From the NCBI RefSeq assembly GCF_041261205.1, contig NZ_JBGCCH010000009.1:62001-126000 (forward strand): DNA of 64,000 bases, given 5' to 3'. Positions 17,516 to 25,882 of the stretch are shown piece after piece (position 1 is the stretch's first letter; each line of letters starts with the position of its first letter). The notes beneath the pieces were generated by a model. It saw only the letters and a program-made list of their open reading frames with translations, did no database searches and had not been told where the DNA came from. Origin of the DNA: Catenulispora sp. MAP5-51 (GTDB taxonomy: Bacteria > Actinomycetota > Actinomycetes > Streptomycetales > Catenulisporaceae). The position numbers and the translations under genes were made by a program.

Positions 17516-18175
17516 CTAATCGGACTCGCCGACGTGGAACTCCTTGCGGGCCGCCACGAACGTCGACACCGTCCAGCACACCGCCGTCGCCGCGACCACC
17601 AGTACCGCCGGCAGCAACGGCAGCCGCGCGCCCCGGTCGCTCGGGGTGATGCCGCGGATGGCGGCGTTGACCGGGGAGCCGGCGGCGACCAGCACGGTGA
17701 TCGCCAGGATGCCCGCGACGGGGATGGCCCAGGAGGCGCGCACCAGGATCGGCGGGTTGCACAGGGCGCCGACCGCGCTGCCGGCCACGGCGCACAGCAC
17801 CATCGTCAGCAGGCCCGCAGCCAGGGCGGTCGTGGGACGGACGGTGCCGACCGCGGACACCATCGCCGCCGCGCCGCCCGCGGCCAGGACCAGGCCCCCG
17901 ATCGCCGCCGCCGCCAGCGCCGCGAGGCGCGGGCGGCGCGGGCCCACGGCGCCGGCCACGCAGTGCCGCGCCGCCTCGGGTTCGGCGGTCAGGGCGGCGC
18001 GCGTCAGCCAGGCCACGGAGGGGACCAGGCCGGCTCCGGCATAGCCGAGCGCTTCGCCGATTTTCGCCGAACCCTGTGTTCCGATGCTCACGATCGCGGC
18101 ATAGAAGATCGTCGCCGGGAGCCAGCGTCCGGAGCGCATGAGGAGCGCCGCGTAGTAGCGGATCAGCGCGGGCAT
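17516..18175 (-). CDS. Integral membrane protein, probable ABC transporter permease
   Basis: The 219-residue protein has about six hydrophobic helices separated by short polar loops and ends in a charged EFHVGESD tail. It has no strong family motif that I recognise. Its position 6 bases after an ABC ATPase gene on the same strand makes it the likely membrane partner of that ATPase. The substrate is unknown. Confidence 0.65.
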   Translation of the reverse strand: MPALIRYYAALLMRSGRWLPATIFYAAIVSIGTQGSAKIGEALGYAGAGLVPSVAWLTRAALTAEPEAARHCVAGAVGPRRPRLAALAAAAIGGLVLAAGGAAAMVSAVGTVRPTTALAAGLLTMVLCAVAGSAVGALCNPPILVRASWAIPVAGILAITVLVAAGSPVNAAIRGITPSDRGARLPLLPAVLVVAATAVCWTVSTFVAARKEFHVGESD

Positions 18176-18181
18176 CAGGAC

Positions 18182-19072
18182 TCAGGCCTCCTTGGCCGCG
18201 CGGATTTGAGCGCCGGCCTGGGATACAGCGACGATGTGTACCTCGGGGCCGAGGGCCAGAAGACGTCTCAGGACCTCGTCCGAATGCGCCGCGTCGACCA
18301 CGATCCGGTGCCCGCCGGTGATGACCCCGGGCTCCGGAGACTTTGGAAGCGCCGAAAGTGCCGAAAGTGCCGAAGACTCCGGAAGCCCTGGAAGGCTCGG
18401 CAGCAGTTCGGCCAGCGAGACCGTGCCCGGGATTCCCGTCACCTCGATCGCCGTCCGGTCGGTCGCGACCGCCTGCTGCGAAGCGTGCAGCGCCGCGTCC
18501 CGCACCAGCCACCGCTCGTCCGTGGTGTCGGCCAGCCGCGCCGGATCGTGGTCGACGAACACCACGCAGGCCCCGTCCTCGGCCCGCTCCCGCACCACCG
18601 CCGCCAGTTCCTCGCGCGCGGCGGTGTCCAGGCCGGTCCAGGCCTCGTCGAGGACCAGCAGCCGCGGATCGCCGAGCAGCGCCTGCGTCACCGCGATCTT
18701 CTGCGAGGTCCCCTTCGACAGCTCCTTCATCGCGGTTCCGGCGAACTGCTCCGCCCCGAACCGCTCCAGCCATCGCGAGCCCTGAGACGCCGGGACGCCG
18801 CGCATCCGCGCGTGGTGCCGCAGGTACTGCTCCGTGGTGAAGGGCAGCGCCGAGGGAAAACGTTCCGGCACGTATCCCGTCGAGGGCCGCTCGCTCACCG
18901 TGCCGCGGGACGGCTCCGCGATCCCCGCGATCACCCGCAGCAGCGTCGATTTCCCGCTGCCGTTGTGGCCCTGGATCCGCACGACCCGTCCGGGCCGCAA
19001 TTCCAGCCGCACATCACGCAGCACCCACGGTCCGCCGATCCGGTACCGCTTGCCGATCCCGTCGAGAAGCAC
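18182..19072 (-). CDS. ABC transporter ATP-binding protein
   Basis: The 296-residue ATPase has Walker A GHNGSGKST (residues 35-43), a signature LSKGTSQK, Walker B LLVLDEAWTGLD, and an H-loop in VVFVDHDP. The signature departs from LSGGQ, as is usual in simple two-gene exporters. About 80 residues after the nucleotide-binding core are Ser/Leu-Pro-rich, followed by a small C-terminal domain. The GTG start at 19072 lacks a strong ribosome binding site. It forms a two-gene unit with the membrane protein downstream. Confidence 0.85.
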   Translation of the reverse strand: MLLDGIGKRYRIGGPWVLRDVRLELRPGRVVRIQGHNGSGKSTLLRVIAGIAEPSRGTVSERPSTGYVPERFPSALPFTTEQYLRHHARMRGVPASQGSRWLERFGAEQFAGTAMKELSKGTSQKIAVTQALLGDPRLLVLDEAWTGLDTAAREELAAVVRERAEDGACVVFVDHDPARLADTTDERWLVRDAALHASQQAVATDRTAIEVTGIPGTVSLAELLPSLPGLPESSALSALSALPKSPEPGVITGGHRIVVDAAHSDEVLRRLLALGPEVHIVAVSQAGAQIRAAKEA

Positions 19073-19160
19073 GGATCCAGTGTGCCCGCATCACCGTTCG
19101 CTGCGCTGTTCGCAAAGCCCTGCCAAGGTGCCCGCGGCGAGCGCCGGCGAGTCCGTTTCG

Positions 19161-20054
19161 CTACACCACCAGCCGCAGATGGCGCTCGGCCGCCCGGATC
19201 CGGACCGTCTGCCCCCAGCCCAGGGCCAGCCGGTCGGCCTCGATCCCGTCGCCGAACACCACCAGCGACTCGCCCTCGATCCGGACCGTGAGCTCCTGTC
19301 CGTCCGGAAGCAGTCCTTCCGTCAGCGAAGCCCCGGTCGTGGGGGAGGGCCACGCCTCCCGCACGAACCACCCCAGCTCCGGGTCCGTCGGCCCCGGCAG
19401 CGTGATCTGCCGGGCCCGCTGCCGGGCGATCGACAGCAGCCAGCCGGTGGCGCCGGTCCCGGAGCCGACCAGCAGCCCCGAGGAGGAGTGGTGCTCCTCC
19501 TCGCCCGCGGGCGTGCTCAGCAGGTACCGCGCGGACTGGTGCCCGGAGTGGCCGAGGTAGACCTCGTTCAGGGCCAGCAGCGACTCCCCGTCGTCGGTGG
19601 CGGCCGAGACCATGGTGCGGGACTCGAAGCGGGCCTTGCCGGCGCCGATCCCGGCGAGCAGCGGCTCGAAGTCCTTGGGGGAGTGGCGGACCAGGACCCC
19701 CATGTTGCGTCCCGGGTCCGGATCGATCCCGATCACCGGCTGGCCGGCCAGGTACTTCGCGGTGTTGGCGACCAGGCCGTCCTGGCCGACCACCACCACG
19801 ACGTCCTCCGGCTCGAACAGGAACCGCGGGAGGTCGGAGCGTTCGACGGTCCCGCGGCGCCACTCCCTGGGGATGGCAGCGGAGACCGCCTGGACCGCGC
19901 CGCTGAGCATGTCGTGCCGCTTCTTCACCGAGGACAGCGAGACCCCGCGGCGCTTCTGGACGAACTCCGCCTGCCCCCAGGTGCCCTGCTCGGCGACGAT
20001 CTCGTCCCGCTCGCTGTGCCGGTGGACGACGACCACCCGCGGTGCCACGGACAC
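19161..20054 (-). CDS. NAD kinase-like protein
   Basis: The 297-residue protein resembles ATP-NAD kinases: the nucleotide loop reads GQDG (residues 90-93, usually GGDG) with the catalytic aspartate kept, [10 protein letters not shown] follows the position of the usual NE/D motif, and [19 protein letters not shown] matches the diphosphate-binding GTGxTGW turn. The altered loop and the histidine-rich [10 protein letters not shown] insertion suggest changed substrate use. Its start is 4 bases from the stop of the SPFH gene, so the two are a coupled pair. Confidence 0.7.
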   Translation of the reverse strand: MSVAPRVVVVHRHSERDEIVAEQGTWGQAEFVQKRRGVSLSSVKKRHDMLSGAVQAVSAAIPREWRRGTVERSDLPRFLFEPEDVVVVVGQDGLVANTAKYLAGQPVIGIDPDPGRNMGVLVRHSPKDFEPLLAGIGAGKARFESRTMVSAATDDGESLLALNEVYLGHSGHQSARYLLSTPAGEEEHHSSSGLLVGSGTGATGWLLSIARQRARQITLPGPTDPELGWFVREAWPSPTTGASLTEGLLPDGQELTVRIEGESLVVFGDGIEADRLALGWGQTVRIRAAERHLRLVV

Positions 20055-20057
20055 GGC

Positions 20058-21185
20058 TCAGGACTCCCCGCCGTGCGCCCCGGCGCCGGCCGGGCCGTTC
20101 GCCAGCTTGGACAGCAGCCCGGTCACCACGTCCGGGGTCAGGTTCACCGTCCCGATCTCCGGCAGCTGGCCGGCGAACTCGCGCAGCGCCAGCGCGAACA
20201 GCACGTTCCGGTCCAGCCCGGCGTACGCCGCCAGCTTCGCCGCCTCGTTCTCGGCCTGGGCCGCGCCGACCGCGCGCAGGTCCTCGACGTTCGCCGAGGA
20301 GCGGGTCCGCAGCGCGTCGGCGTCCGCCTCGGCGACGATCCGGGCCCGCTCGGCGTTGGACGCCGTGGCGATCCGGGCGCGGTCGGCCTCGCCCTCGGCC
20401 GCGATGCGGGCGCGGTCCGCGTCGCCCTCGGCGGCGATCCGCGCCGCGGCCGCCTGCTCGGTCGCCCTGCGCCGCGCGTTGGCGCCCTCCTGCGCGACCA
20501 GCTGCTCCTCGCGCGTGGCCAGCTCGATCTTGCTCTGCAGCTCGTTCTCGGTGATCGCGCGCTCGCGCTCGACGGCCAACGCCCGGCGCTCGAACCCGGC
20601 GCGGTCCGCCTCCTGCTGGATCAACTCCCGGGTCGGGGTGCGCAGCGCGCGCTCCACGTCCGCCTCCGGCTTCACCGCGACCACGCGGACGCCGAGCACG
20701 CCGATGCCGGTCTCGGCCAGGCGCTCGTCGGCGGCCAGGCCGGTGGTGACCCGCTCCTGGACCGCCGCGGTGCCCGAGGCCAGCGTGTCGGCCAGCTCCA
20801 GGGTGGCGACCAGGGTCAGCGCGTGCTGCTGGGCCAGTTCCGTGAGCAGGGTGGCGACCTGCTCCAGCGGGGTGGTGCGCCACTGGCCGGAGACCGGGTC
20901 CACCGAGAAGTCCAGACGGCGGGTGGCCACCGTCGGGTCGACGAAGCGGTAGGTCATCGAGGCCTGGACGGTGACGTCCTGGAAGTCCTTGGTGCGCGCG
21001 TGGAACAGCATCGGCAGCTCGCGGTCGTCCACCGGCACCTCGGCCAGCACCGCGGTCAGCGGCCGGAACCAGAACGCCTGGCCGGTGCCCTCGTGCGCGA
21101 CCTCGCCGCGCCGCAGGTGCACCACGTGGTTGGTCGGGCTGCCCCGGAAGTGGCTCCAGAAAAGCCGCCTGGTGATGTCCGCCAT
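20058..21185 (-). CDS. SPFH/Band 7 domain protein
   Basis: The 375-residue protein has an SPFH core (RGSPTNHVVHLRRGEVAHEGTG and VDPVSGQWRTTPLEQVATLL; about residues 14-170) followed by a long Ala/Glu/Arg coiled coil (about 185-320) with 11-residue repeats of the type ARIAAEGDADR. No N-terminal membrane anchor is visible, so membrane contact, if any, must be peripheral. The start is the ATG at 21185 with GGGGGAG upstream. The frame runs on upstream without support. SPFH proteins scaffold membrane microdomains or assemblies. The coupled NAD-kinase-like gene may use this scaffold. Confidence 0.8.
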   Translation of the reverse strand: MADITRRLFWSHFRGSPTNHVVHLRRGEVAHEGTGQAFWFRPLTAVLAEVPVDDRELPMLFHARTKDFQDVTVQASMTYRFVDPTVATRRLDFSVDPVSGQWRTTPLEQVATLLTELAQQHALTLVATLELADTLASGTAAVQERVTTGLAADERLAETGIGVLGVRVVAVKPEADVERALRTPTRELIQQEADRAGFERRALAVERERAITENELQSKIELATREEQLVAQEGANARRRATEQAAAARIAAEGDADRARIAAEGEADRARIATASNAERARIVAEADADALRTRSSANVEDLRAVGAAQAENEAAKLAAYAGLDRNVLFALALREFAGQLPEIGTVNLTPDVVTGLLSKLANGPAGAGAHGGES

Positions 21186-21247
21186 TTCTCCCCCTGCACA
21201 TCGAAGCGTGGAACGATGCTGCGACGCTAGCCCGTCGCCACCCTTAT

Positions 21248-21285
21248 CGTCAAGTTGACGAGATATGATGGACATCGCAATGTCC
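21248..21285. promoter_or_regulatory. Two palindromes between SPFH and GntR genes
   Basis: CGTCAAGTTGACG (21248-21260) is an inverted repeat with a single central base, and GGACAT-CGCA-ATGTCC (21270-21285) is a second perfect one. Both lie between divergent SPFH and GntR genes. They are candidate operators for the GntR protein or promoter parts. TATGAT (21264-21269) between them may be a -10 box. Confidence 0.45.
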
Positions 21286-21410
21286 GCATACTCGACCCAC
21301 AGGCCCGCGCGACGCCCCGACCTGCGGGTGATCATTCCGACGGGTGACATCGGCCCGACTATCGGCTAAGAATCCTCAAGTCCGCCCGCGGTGCGGCCGA
21401 CGACAACAAC

Positions 21411-22262
21411 ATGAGCATTCCTACACACATGACCGGGACCGCCGCGCCCGTCGACACCCTTCCCGCCCCGAACCCCGTCGCCAACACGCTGGCGGCGGCC
21501 GCCGGCGGCTCCATCGGCGACTCCTACCTGTCCCTGCGCGCCGGCACCCAGGCCCGCGGCCTGCACGGCCAGCTGGTCCAGCAGCTCGGCCGGATGATCG
21601 TGGCCGGCGAGCTCGGCGCGGACCGGCCGCTGGTGCCCGAGGAGATCGGCCGCCGCTTCGAGGTCTCGCGCACCGTGGTCCGGGAGTCGCTGCGGGTGCT
21701 GGAGGCCAAGGGCATGGTGACCGCCCGGCCCAACGTCGGGACCCGGATCCGGCCGGTCCCGGAGTGGAACCTGCTGGACCCGGACGTGATCGAGTGGCGC
21801 GCGGCGGGCGTGGCGGGCCTGGACCAGTGCCGCGAGCTGGCCGAGCTGCGCTGCGCGTTCGAGCCGCTGGCCGCGCAGCTGGCCTCGGGCCGGCTCTCCG
21901 AGGCCGCCGCGGTCCGGCTCTCGGAGCTGGCCGTGCTGCTCAAGCAGGCCGCCGCCAACGGCGACCAGCCCGGCTACGCCAAGATCGACGGGGAGTTCCA
22001 CGCGCTGCTGGTCGCCGAGTGCCCGAACCGGATGGTGGAGCACCTGGCGCGGGTGGTGACCGGGGCCGCCGAGAGCGCGGGCATGCGGCGCCGCTCCTGC
22101 GGGCCGATGAGCGACGGCGGCGCGGCGGCGCACCAGCGGCTGGCCGACGAGATCACGGCCGGCGACGGCGCGGCGGCGGCCAGTGTGATGCGCGCCATGC
22201 TCGCGGCGCAGCTGGAGGAGCAGGCTCCGGCCTACGGCCTGCCCGGACAGCGCGGCCAGTGA
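21411..22262 (+). CDS. GntR/FadR-family transcriptional regulator (FCD domain)
   Basis: The protein has an N-terminal extension of about 50 residues, then a winged helix with VPEEIGRRFEVSRTVVRESLRVLEAKGMV (about 87-115) and an FCD ligand domain with ELRCAFEPLAAQLA, a conserved FH in GEFHALLVAECPN, and HQRLADEITAGD. FCD regulators usually bind small organic acids through a metal. The ligand is unknown here. It is divergent from the SPFH/NAD-kinase-like pair. Whether it controls them is inferred only from the palindromes between them. Confidence 0.88.
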   Translation: MSIPTHMTGTAAPVDTLPAPNPVANTLAAAAGGSIGDSYLSLRAGTQARGLHGQLVQQLGRMIVAGELGADRPLVPEEIGRRFEVSRTVVRESLRVLEAKGMVTARPNVGTRIRPVPEWNLLDPDVIEWRAAGVAGLDQCRELAELRCAFEPLAAQLASGRLSEAAAVRLSELAVLLKQAAANGDQPGYAKIDGEFHALLVAECPNRMVEHLARVVTGAAESAGMRRRSCGPMSDGGAAAHQRLADEITAGDGAAAASVMRAMLAAQLEEQAPAYGLPGQRGQ

Positions 22263-22602
22263 ACAGCCGGTGATCGAGCAGATCCGGTAGCGTCACATCA
22301 GATCGTGATCAGTGGTGCGGGGCACCGCCGTGTCGGGGGACGCCGAGAGGCGTTCTGGAGGCGGTGCCCGCCGATTACCGGCTAACCGGTGCCGGGGGAA
22401 TACATCGGCGTGCCACAATGCTATGTCGCGTGCAATGCGGAACGACCGGGTGCGACCGGCCGGATCCGCGGCGCGATCGGAATCTTCCACACGAACCCGA
22501 CACAGAGCAAGACGGCCCGGACGCGTGAACACCGCGCGGACGGACCGTATCCCGGCTCACGTCGGAAGCGGGTGGTTGCCATCCAGTAGCGAGAGGGTTT
22601 TC
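22263..22602 (+). promoter_or_regulatory. hrdB upstream region with SigR-like promoter
   Basis: These 340 bases before the principal sigma factor hold no credible gene. GGAAT (22397-22401), 18 bases and GCT (22420-22422) resemble the SigR promoter consensus GGAAT-N18-GTT that drives a stress promoter of hrdB in Streptomyces coelicolor. A second promoter nearer the gene would be expected, but I cannot point to convincing boxes. Confidence 0.4.
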
Positions 22603-24288
22603 GTGTCGGCCAGCACTTCCCGTCCACTGCCCGCCGAGATCGCCGAGTCCGCCCACCTCGTGGCGCTCATCGAGCGGGGCAGGGCGCAGGGACACATTGC
22701 CGCAGACGAGGTGCGGCAAGCCTTTGAAGAGGCGGACATCCCGATGGCCAAGGCCAAGAGCGTCATGCGGGCCCTGACCACCGTGCTGCACGAGGAGGGC
22801 GTGGACCTGACGGTCAACGCCACGCAGAGCGCCGGGGTCGCGCGCAAGCGCGTCGCCGCGGCGAGCAAGACCGCGGCCAAGAAGACGACCACGGCCACCG
22901 CGGCCAAGGCGACGACGGTCAAGAAGGCCGCCGCCAAGACCGCGGCCCCGGGTGTCGCGGCCGCCAACGGCGCCTCCGGCGACGAACTGACCGAGGCCGG
23001 TTCGGCCGCGGCCAAGAAGGCCGCCGCGGCGAAGAAGACCGCGGCCAAGAAGACGGCCGCCTCCGCGGCCGGCGCCGACGGCGAGTCGGGCACCGGCCCG
23101 GCCAAGAAGGCCGCGGCGAAGAAGGGCGCGCCGGCCAAGAAGGCGGCGGGCAAGAAGGGCGACGGCGAGGACGGCGAGGACGCCGAACTCGAGGAAGACG
23201 TCGACCTGGAGATCGAACTCGACGACGAGGACGGCCCCGACATGGAGGTCGCCGCGACGGACGAGAGCGAGGAGACCTCCGAGACCGACGGGGCCACCCC
23301 CGGCGAGGACAAGGAGGAGGGCTTCGTCCTGTCGGACGACGAGGACGACGCCCCGGCCCAGCAGGTCGCCTCCGCCGGTGCCACCGCGGACCCGGTGAAG
23401 GACTACCTCAAGCAGATCGGCAAGGTCCCGCTGCTCAACGCCGAGCAGGAGGTCGAGCTCGCCAAGCGCATCGAGGCCGGCCTGTTCGCCGAGGAGAAGC
23501 TGAACGACGGCGAGCCGCTGACCCCGGAGTTCCGGCGCGAGCTGGACATCATCGCCGAGGACGGCCGCCGGGCCAAGAACCACCTGCTGGAGGCCAACCT
23601 CCGCCTGGTGGTCTCCCTGGCCAAGCGCTACACCGGCCGCGGCATGCTGTTCCTGGACCTGATCCAGGAGGGCAACCTGGGCCTGATCCGCGCGGTGGAG
23701 AAGTTCGACTACACCAAGGGCTACAAGTTCTCGACCTACGCGACGTGGTGGATCCGTCAGGCCATCACCCGCGCCATGGCCGACCAGGCGCGGACCATCC
23801 GCATCCCGGTCCACATGGTCGAGGTCATCAACAAGCTGGCCCGCGTGCAGCGCCAGATGCTCCAGGACCTGGGCCGCGAGCCCACCCCGGAGGAGCTGGC
23901 CAAGGAGCTGGACATGACGCCCGAGAAGGTCGTCGAGGTCCAGAAGTACGGCCGCGAGCCGATCTCCCTGCACACCCCGCTCGGCGAGGACGGCGACAGC
24001 GAGTTCGGCGACCTCATCGAGGACTCCGAGGCGGTCGTCCCGGCCGACGCGGTGTCGTTCACCCTCCTGCAGGAACAGCTGCACTCGGTCCTGGACACGC
24101 TCAGCGAGCGTGAGGCCGGCGTGGTGTCCATGCGCTTCGGGCTGACCGACGGCCAGCCCAAGACGCTGGACGAGATCGGCAAGGTCTACGGGGTCACGCG
24201 CGAGCGGATCCGGCAGATCGAGTCCAAGACGATGTCCAAGCTGCGGCACCCGTCGCGCTCGCAGGTGCTGCGGGACTACCTGGACTAG
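22603..24288 (+). CDS. hrdB: RNA polymerase principal sigma factor HrdB/RpoD
   Basis: The 561-residue protein starts at GTG 22603 (GAGAGG 6 bases upstream) with [16 protein letters not shown], nearly the same opening as Streptomyces HrdB. Residues 1-75 form a helical domain, about 80-185 are Lys/Ala repeats, about 185-260 are very acidic, and the conserved core begins at [11 protein letters not shown] (about 264). Region 2 includes [20 protein letters not shown] and [14 protein letters not shown]. The region 4 helix-turn-helix is [20 protein letters not shown]. It is longer than the S. coelicolor protein through the low-complexity arm. A 22-bp terminator hairpin follows. Confidence 0.97.
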   Translation: MSASTSRPLPAEIAESAHLVALIERGRAQGHIAADEVRQAFEEADIPMAKAKSVMRALTTVLHEEGVDLTVNATQSAGVARKRVAAASKTAAKKTTTATAAKATTVKKAAAKTAAPGVAAANGASGDELTEAGSAAAKKAAAAKKTAAKKTAASAAGADGESGTGPAKKAAAKKGAPAKKAAGKKGDGEDGEDAELEEDVDLEIELDDEDGPDMEVAATDESEETSETDGATPGEDKEEGFVLSDDEDDAPAQQVASAGATADPVKDYLKQIGKVPLLNAEQEVELAKRIEAGLFAEEKLNDGEPLTPEFRRELDIIAEDGRRAKNHLLEANLRLVVSLAKRYTGRGMLFLDLIQEGNLGLIRAVEKFDYTKGYKFSTYATWWIRQAITRAMADQARTIRIPVHMVEVINKLARVQRQMLQDLGREPTPEELAKELDMTPEKVVEVQKYGREPISLHTPLGEDGDSEFGDLIEDSEAVVPADAVSFTLLQEQLHSVLDTLSEREAGVVSMRFGLTDGQPKTLDEIGKVYGVTRERIRQIESKTMSKLRHPSRSQVLRDYLD

Positions 24289-24298
24289 TCAGTAGCGA

Positions 24299-24346
24299 CA
24301 GCGAAAAGTGCGGCCGCCCCGGAAGGGGCGGCCGCACTTTTCGCTG
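24299..24346. terminator. Strong hairpin terminator after hrdB
   Basis: A perfect 22-bp stem (24299-24320 with 24325-24346) encloses a GGAA loop 10 bases after the hrdB stop. The base of the stem has an AAAAG/CTTTT run, giving the transcript a short U stretch. Confidence 0.85.
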
Positions 24347-24400
24347 AGCTCACTCGTTCGGATGAGCCTGTGTGCGAGGCCAAGGCCTGCGCGTTTGCCC

Positions 24401-24426
24401 CGGATATTATACAGGCGTAATATCCG
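24401..24426. promoter_or_regulatory. Operator palindrome of the HigBA-like module
   Basis: CGGATATTA and TAATATCCG are perfect 9-bp inverted arms separated by TACAGGCG. The right arm contains TAATAT (24418-24423), which with TTGCCC (24396-24401) 16 bases earlier makes a likely promoter. The A/T-rich site stands out from the surrounding sequence and suits autoregulation by the XRE antitoxin. Confidence 0.65.
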
Positions 24427-24461
24427 CAGAAAGGTAGACGTTCGCGAGCTACGGCTTGGAG

Positions 24462-24809
24462 ATGGTTCCTGAGGTCCGGGCTTGGCCGCATGAGTTGCGC
24501 AGGACCGATCGCTCGACGGCGCTGCTTGTGGGGCAAGCCATTTCGATGCTGTTGGAAGCCGGACCGGAACTCGGCCGACCATTGGCGGATCGCATCCACG
24601 GTGCGACGTTGCACAATCTCAAAGAGCTCCGTCCGGGATCGGCGGGGCGAAGTGAGGTGCGGATCTTGTTCGTCTTCGACCCGCGGCGCCGCGCGGTGCT
24701 TCTGGTCGCGGGGGACAAGACGGGGCAGTGGAATGCTTGGTATCGCGTCGCCGTACCGCTGGCGGAGGCCCGCTACGCCGTGTATCTGAAGGAGCGAGAA
24801 GGGCGATGA
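24462..24809 (+). CDS. HigB/RelE-like toxin (Gp49 family)
   Basis: About 115 residues with the family run ISMLLEAGPELGRPLADRIHG, NLKELRPGS, SEVRILFVFDPRRRAVLLVAGDKTGQW (about 66-92) and a C-terminal YLKEREGR. Proteins of this type are ribosome-dependent mRNA endonucleases. The toxin gene comes first and overlaps the antitoxin by ATGA, typical of higBA. The start is unclear: ATG 24462 or TTG 24456, neither with a good ribosome binding site. Third codon positions are less GC-rich than in hrdB or parE, consistent with acquisition. Confidence 0.85.
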   Translation: MVPEVRAWPHELRRTDRSTALLVGQAISMLLEAGPELGRPLADRIHGATLHNLKELRPGSAGRSEVRILFVFDPRRRAVLLVAGDKTGQWNAWYRVAVPLAEARYAVYLKEREGR

Positions 24810-25153
24810 GCACCCACAGCTATGACCGGCAGGGGTTCCTCGATGAGTTCTTCCCCGAAGCCCAGGACCAGGTTGAGATCGCCGCGGGCATGGAGCGGTT
24901 GCGGGCGGAGCAGCGTGCCTTCCGCCTCGCCGAGATGCGCCGGCGGATGGGGTTGACCCAGGTCGAGGTGGCTGAACGGATGGGGATCAGCCAGGGGCGT
25001 GTCTCCGCTATCGAGCACGCCAAAGACGGGGCCACCGAGCTGCGCACGCTGGCTGCGTACGTCGAGGCGCTGGGCGGTCGCCTGGAGATCGTCGCCGACT
25101 TCGGTGACGAGCGCTTGGCCTTCTCGGAGCCGGGCGACATGACCGCGGCATGA
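24806..25153 (+). CDS. HigA-like antitoxin, XRE family
   Basis: The 115-residue protein has a helix-turn-helix LAEMRRRMGLTQVEVAERMGISQGRVSAIEH (about 39-69) followed by a short dimerisation tail with LRTLAAYVEALGGRLEIVADFGDE. The N-terminal 35 residues (FLDEFFPEAQDQ) should bind the toxin. The ATG at 24806 overlaps the toxin stop, and the frame upstream is a shadow of the toxin gene. It likely binds the palindrome at 24401-24426. Confidence 0.88.
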   Translation: MSTHSYDRQGFLDEFFPEAQDQVEIAAGMERLRAEQRAFRLAEMRRRMGLTQVEVAERMGISQGRVSAIEHAKDGATELRTLAAYVEALGGRLEIVADFGDERLAFSEPGDMTAA

Positions 25154-25206
25154 CCAACGGTGATGTGGCACACGCTCTCTGCGATCGTGTGTGACTCAGC
25201 TCACAA

Positions 25207-25245
25207 CGAAGGCCCCGGTTCCGTCATGCGGAACCGGGGCCTTCG
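25207..25245. terminator. Bidirectional terminator hairpin
   Basis: A perfect 17-bp stem (25207-25223 with 25229-25245) with TCATG loop lies between the end of the antitoxin gene and the convergent small zinc-ribbon gene. Confidence 0.8.
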
Positions 25246-25319
25246 GCAAGAGCAGTAGCCGTTATCGGATCGTCCGTTACAGGTCTACGCAATCGGGCCG
25301 GGTAATGCTGCGCTTCAGG

Positions 25320-25550
25320 TCAGCGCTCTTCCTCGGCGGTGGTCTGCTTCGTCTCCACCAGCTGGTCGGAGAAGTCGTGTATCTCGATGGCGACCTTCGC
25401 CAGGCTCTCGTTGTACTTCTTGCCGTGGTGGGCGCAGAAGAGAAGCTCGCCGCCACCCAGGACGACGCGCACGTAAGCAGCGGCCCCGCAGCGGTCGCAG
25501 CGGTCGGAGGCCTTGAGCGGCTCAGTCGGAGTCAAGACTGCAGTGGTCAC
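25320..25550 (-). CDS. Small zinc-ribbon-like protein (DUF7455 type)
   Basis: The 76-residue protein has SDRCDRCGAAAYVRVVLGGGELLFCAHHGKKY (about 15-46) with a CxxC and a CAHH pair that could bind one zinc ion, then a short acidic tail. Such proteins are widespread in actinobacteria next to the hrdB/parE genes. The function is unknown. The start is GTG 25550 with AGGTG 5 bases upstream. Confidence 0.85.
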   Translation of the reverse strand: MTTAVLTPTEPLKASDRCDRCGAAAYVRVVLGGGELLFCAHHGKKYNESLAKVAIEIHDFSDQLVETKQTTAEEER

Positions 25551-25882
25551 GGTCGCACCTGCTTTCTGTGTGGTACCCGGAACAACATCAAAGCAGGCGT
25601 TCGGTGTTCCCGCGCAAGTGATTCGGCGTCGAAAGCGTCACGTTCGCTGAGAGCGTACGGGGAAAGGGGTCGAACCGTGAGGAAACTCAACGTTCGGTGT
25701 CAGTATCGGCACGTAGCGTGAGGCTTCGTGGCTCAGAGTGTTGCGCCGGTCACATGGACTCGCCGGGGGGAAGCTCCCGGTACGCTGGCCCTGCCGTCGC
25801 TACCATTGATGCGAAACTGTGTTCGAGTGACGAGAGTCGATCACGGATCGACAAGATCGACAAGGGAGAGGAAGGTCCGCAA
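25551..25882. other. Intergenic region between DUF7455 gene and parE
   Basis: About 330 bases between divergent genes. It should hold promoters for both. I see no hairpin, no small gene with support, and only a weak partial match to an SOS box at 25811-25826, which I do not call. Confidence 0.5.

Noticed and set aside
25811-25826. LexA-like site GCGAAA-CTGT-GTTCGA before parE
   Set aside because: Only the right half fits the actinobacterial SOS box. The left half has two mismatches in six, too weak to call.
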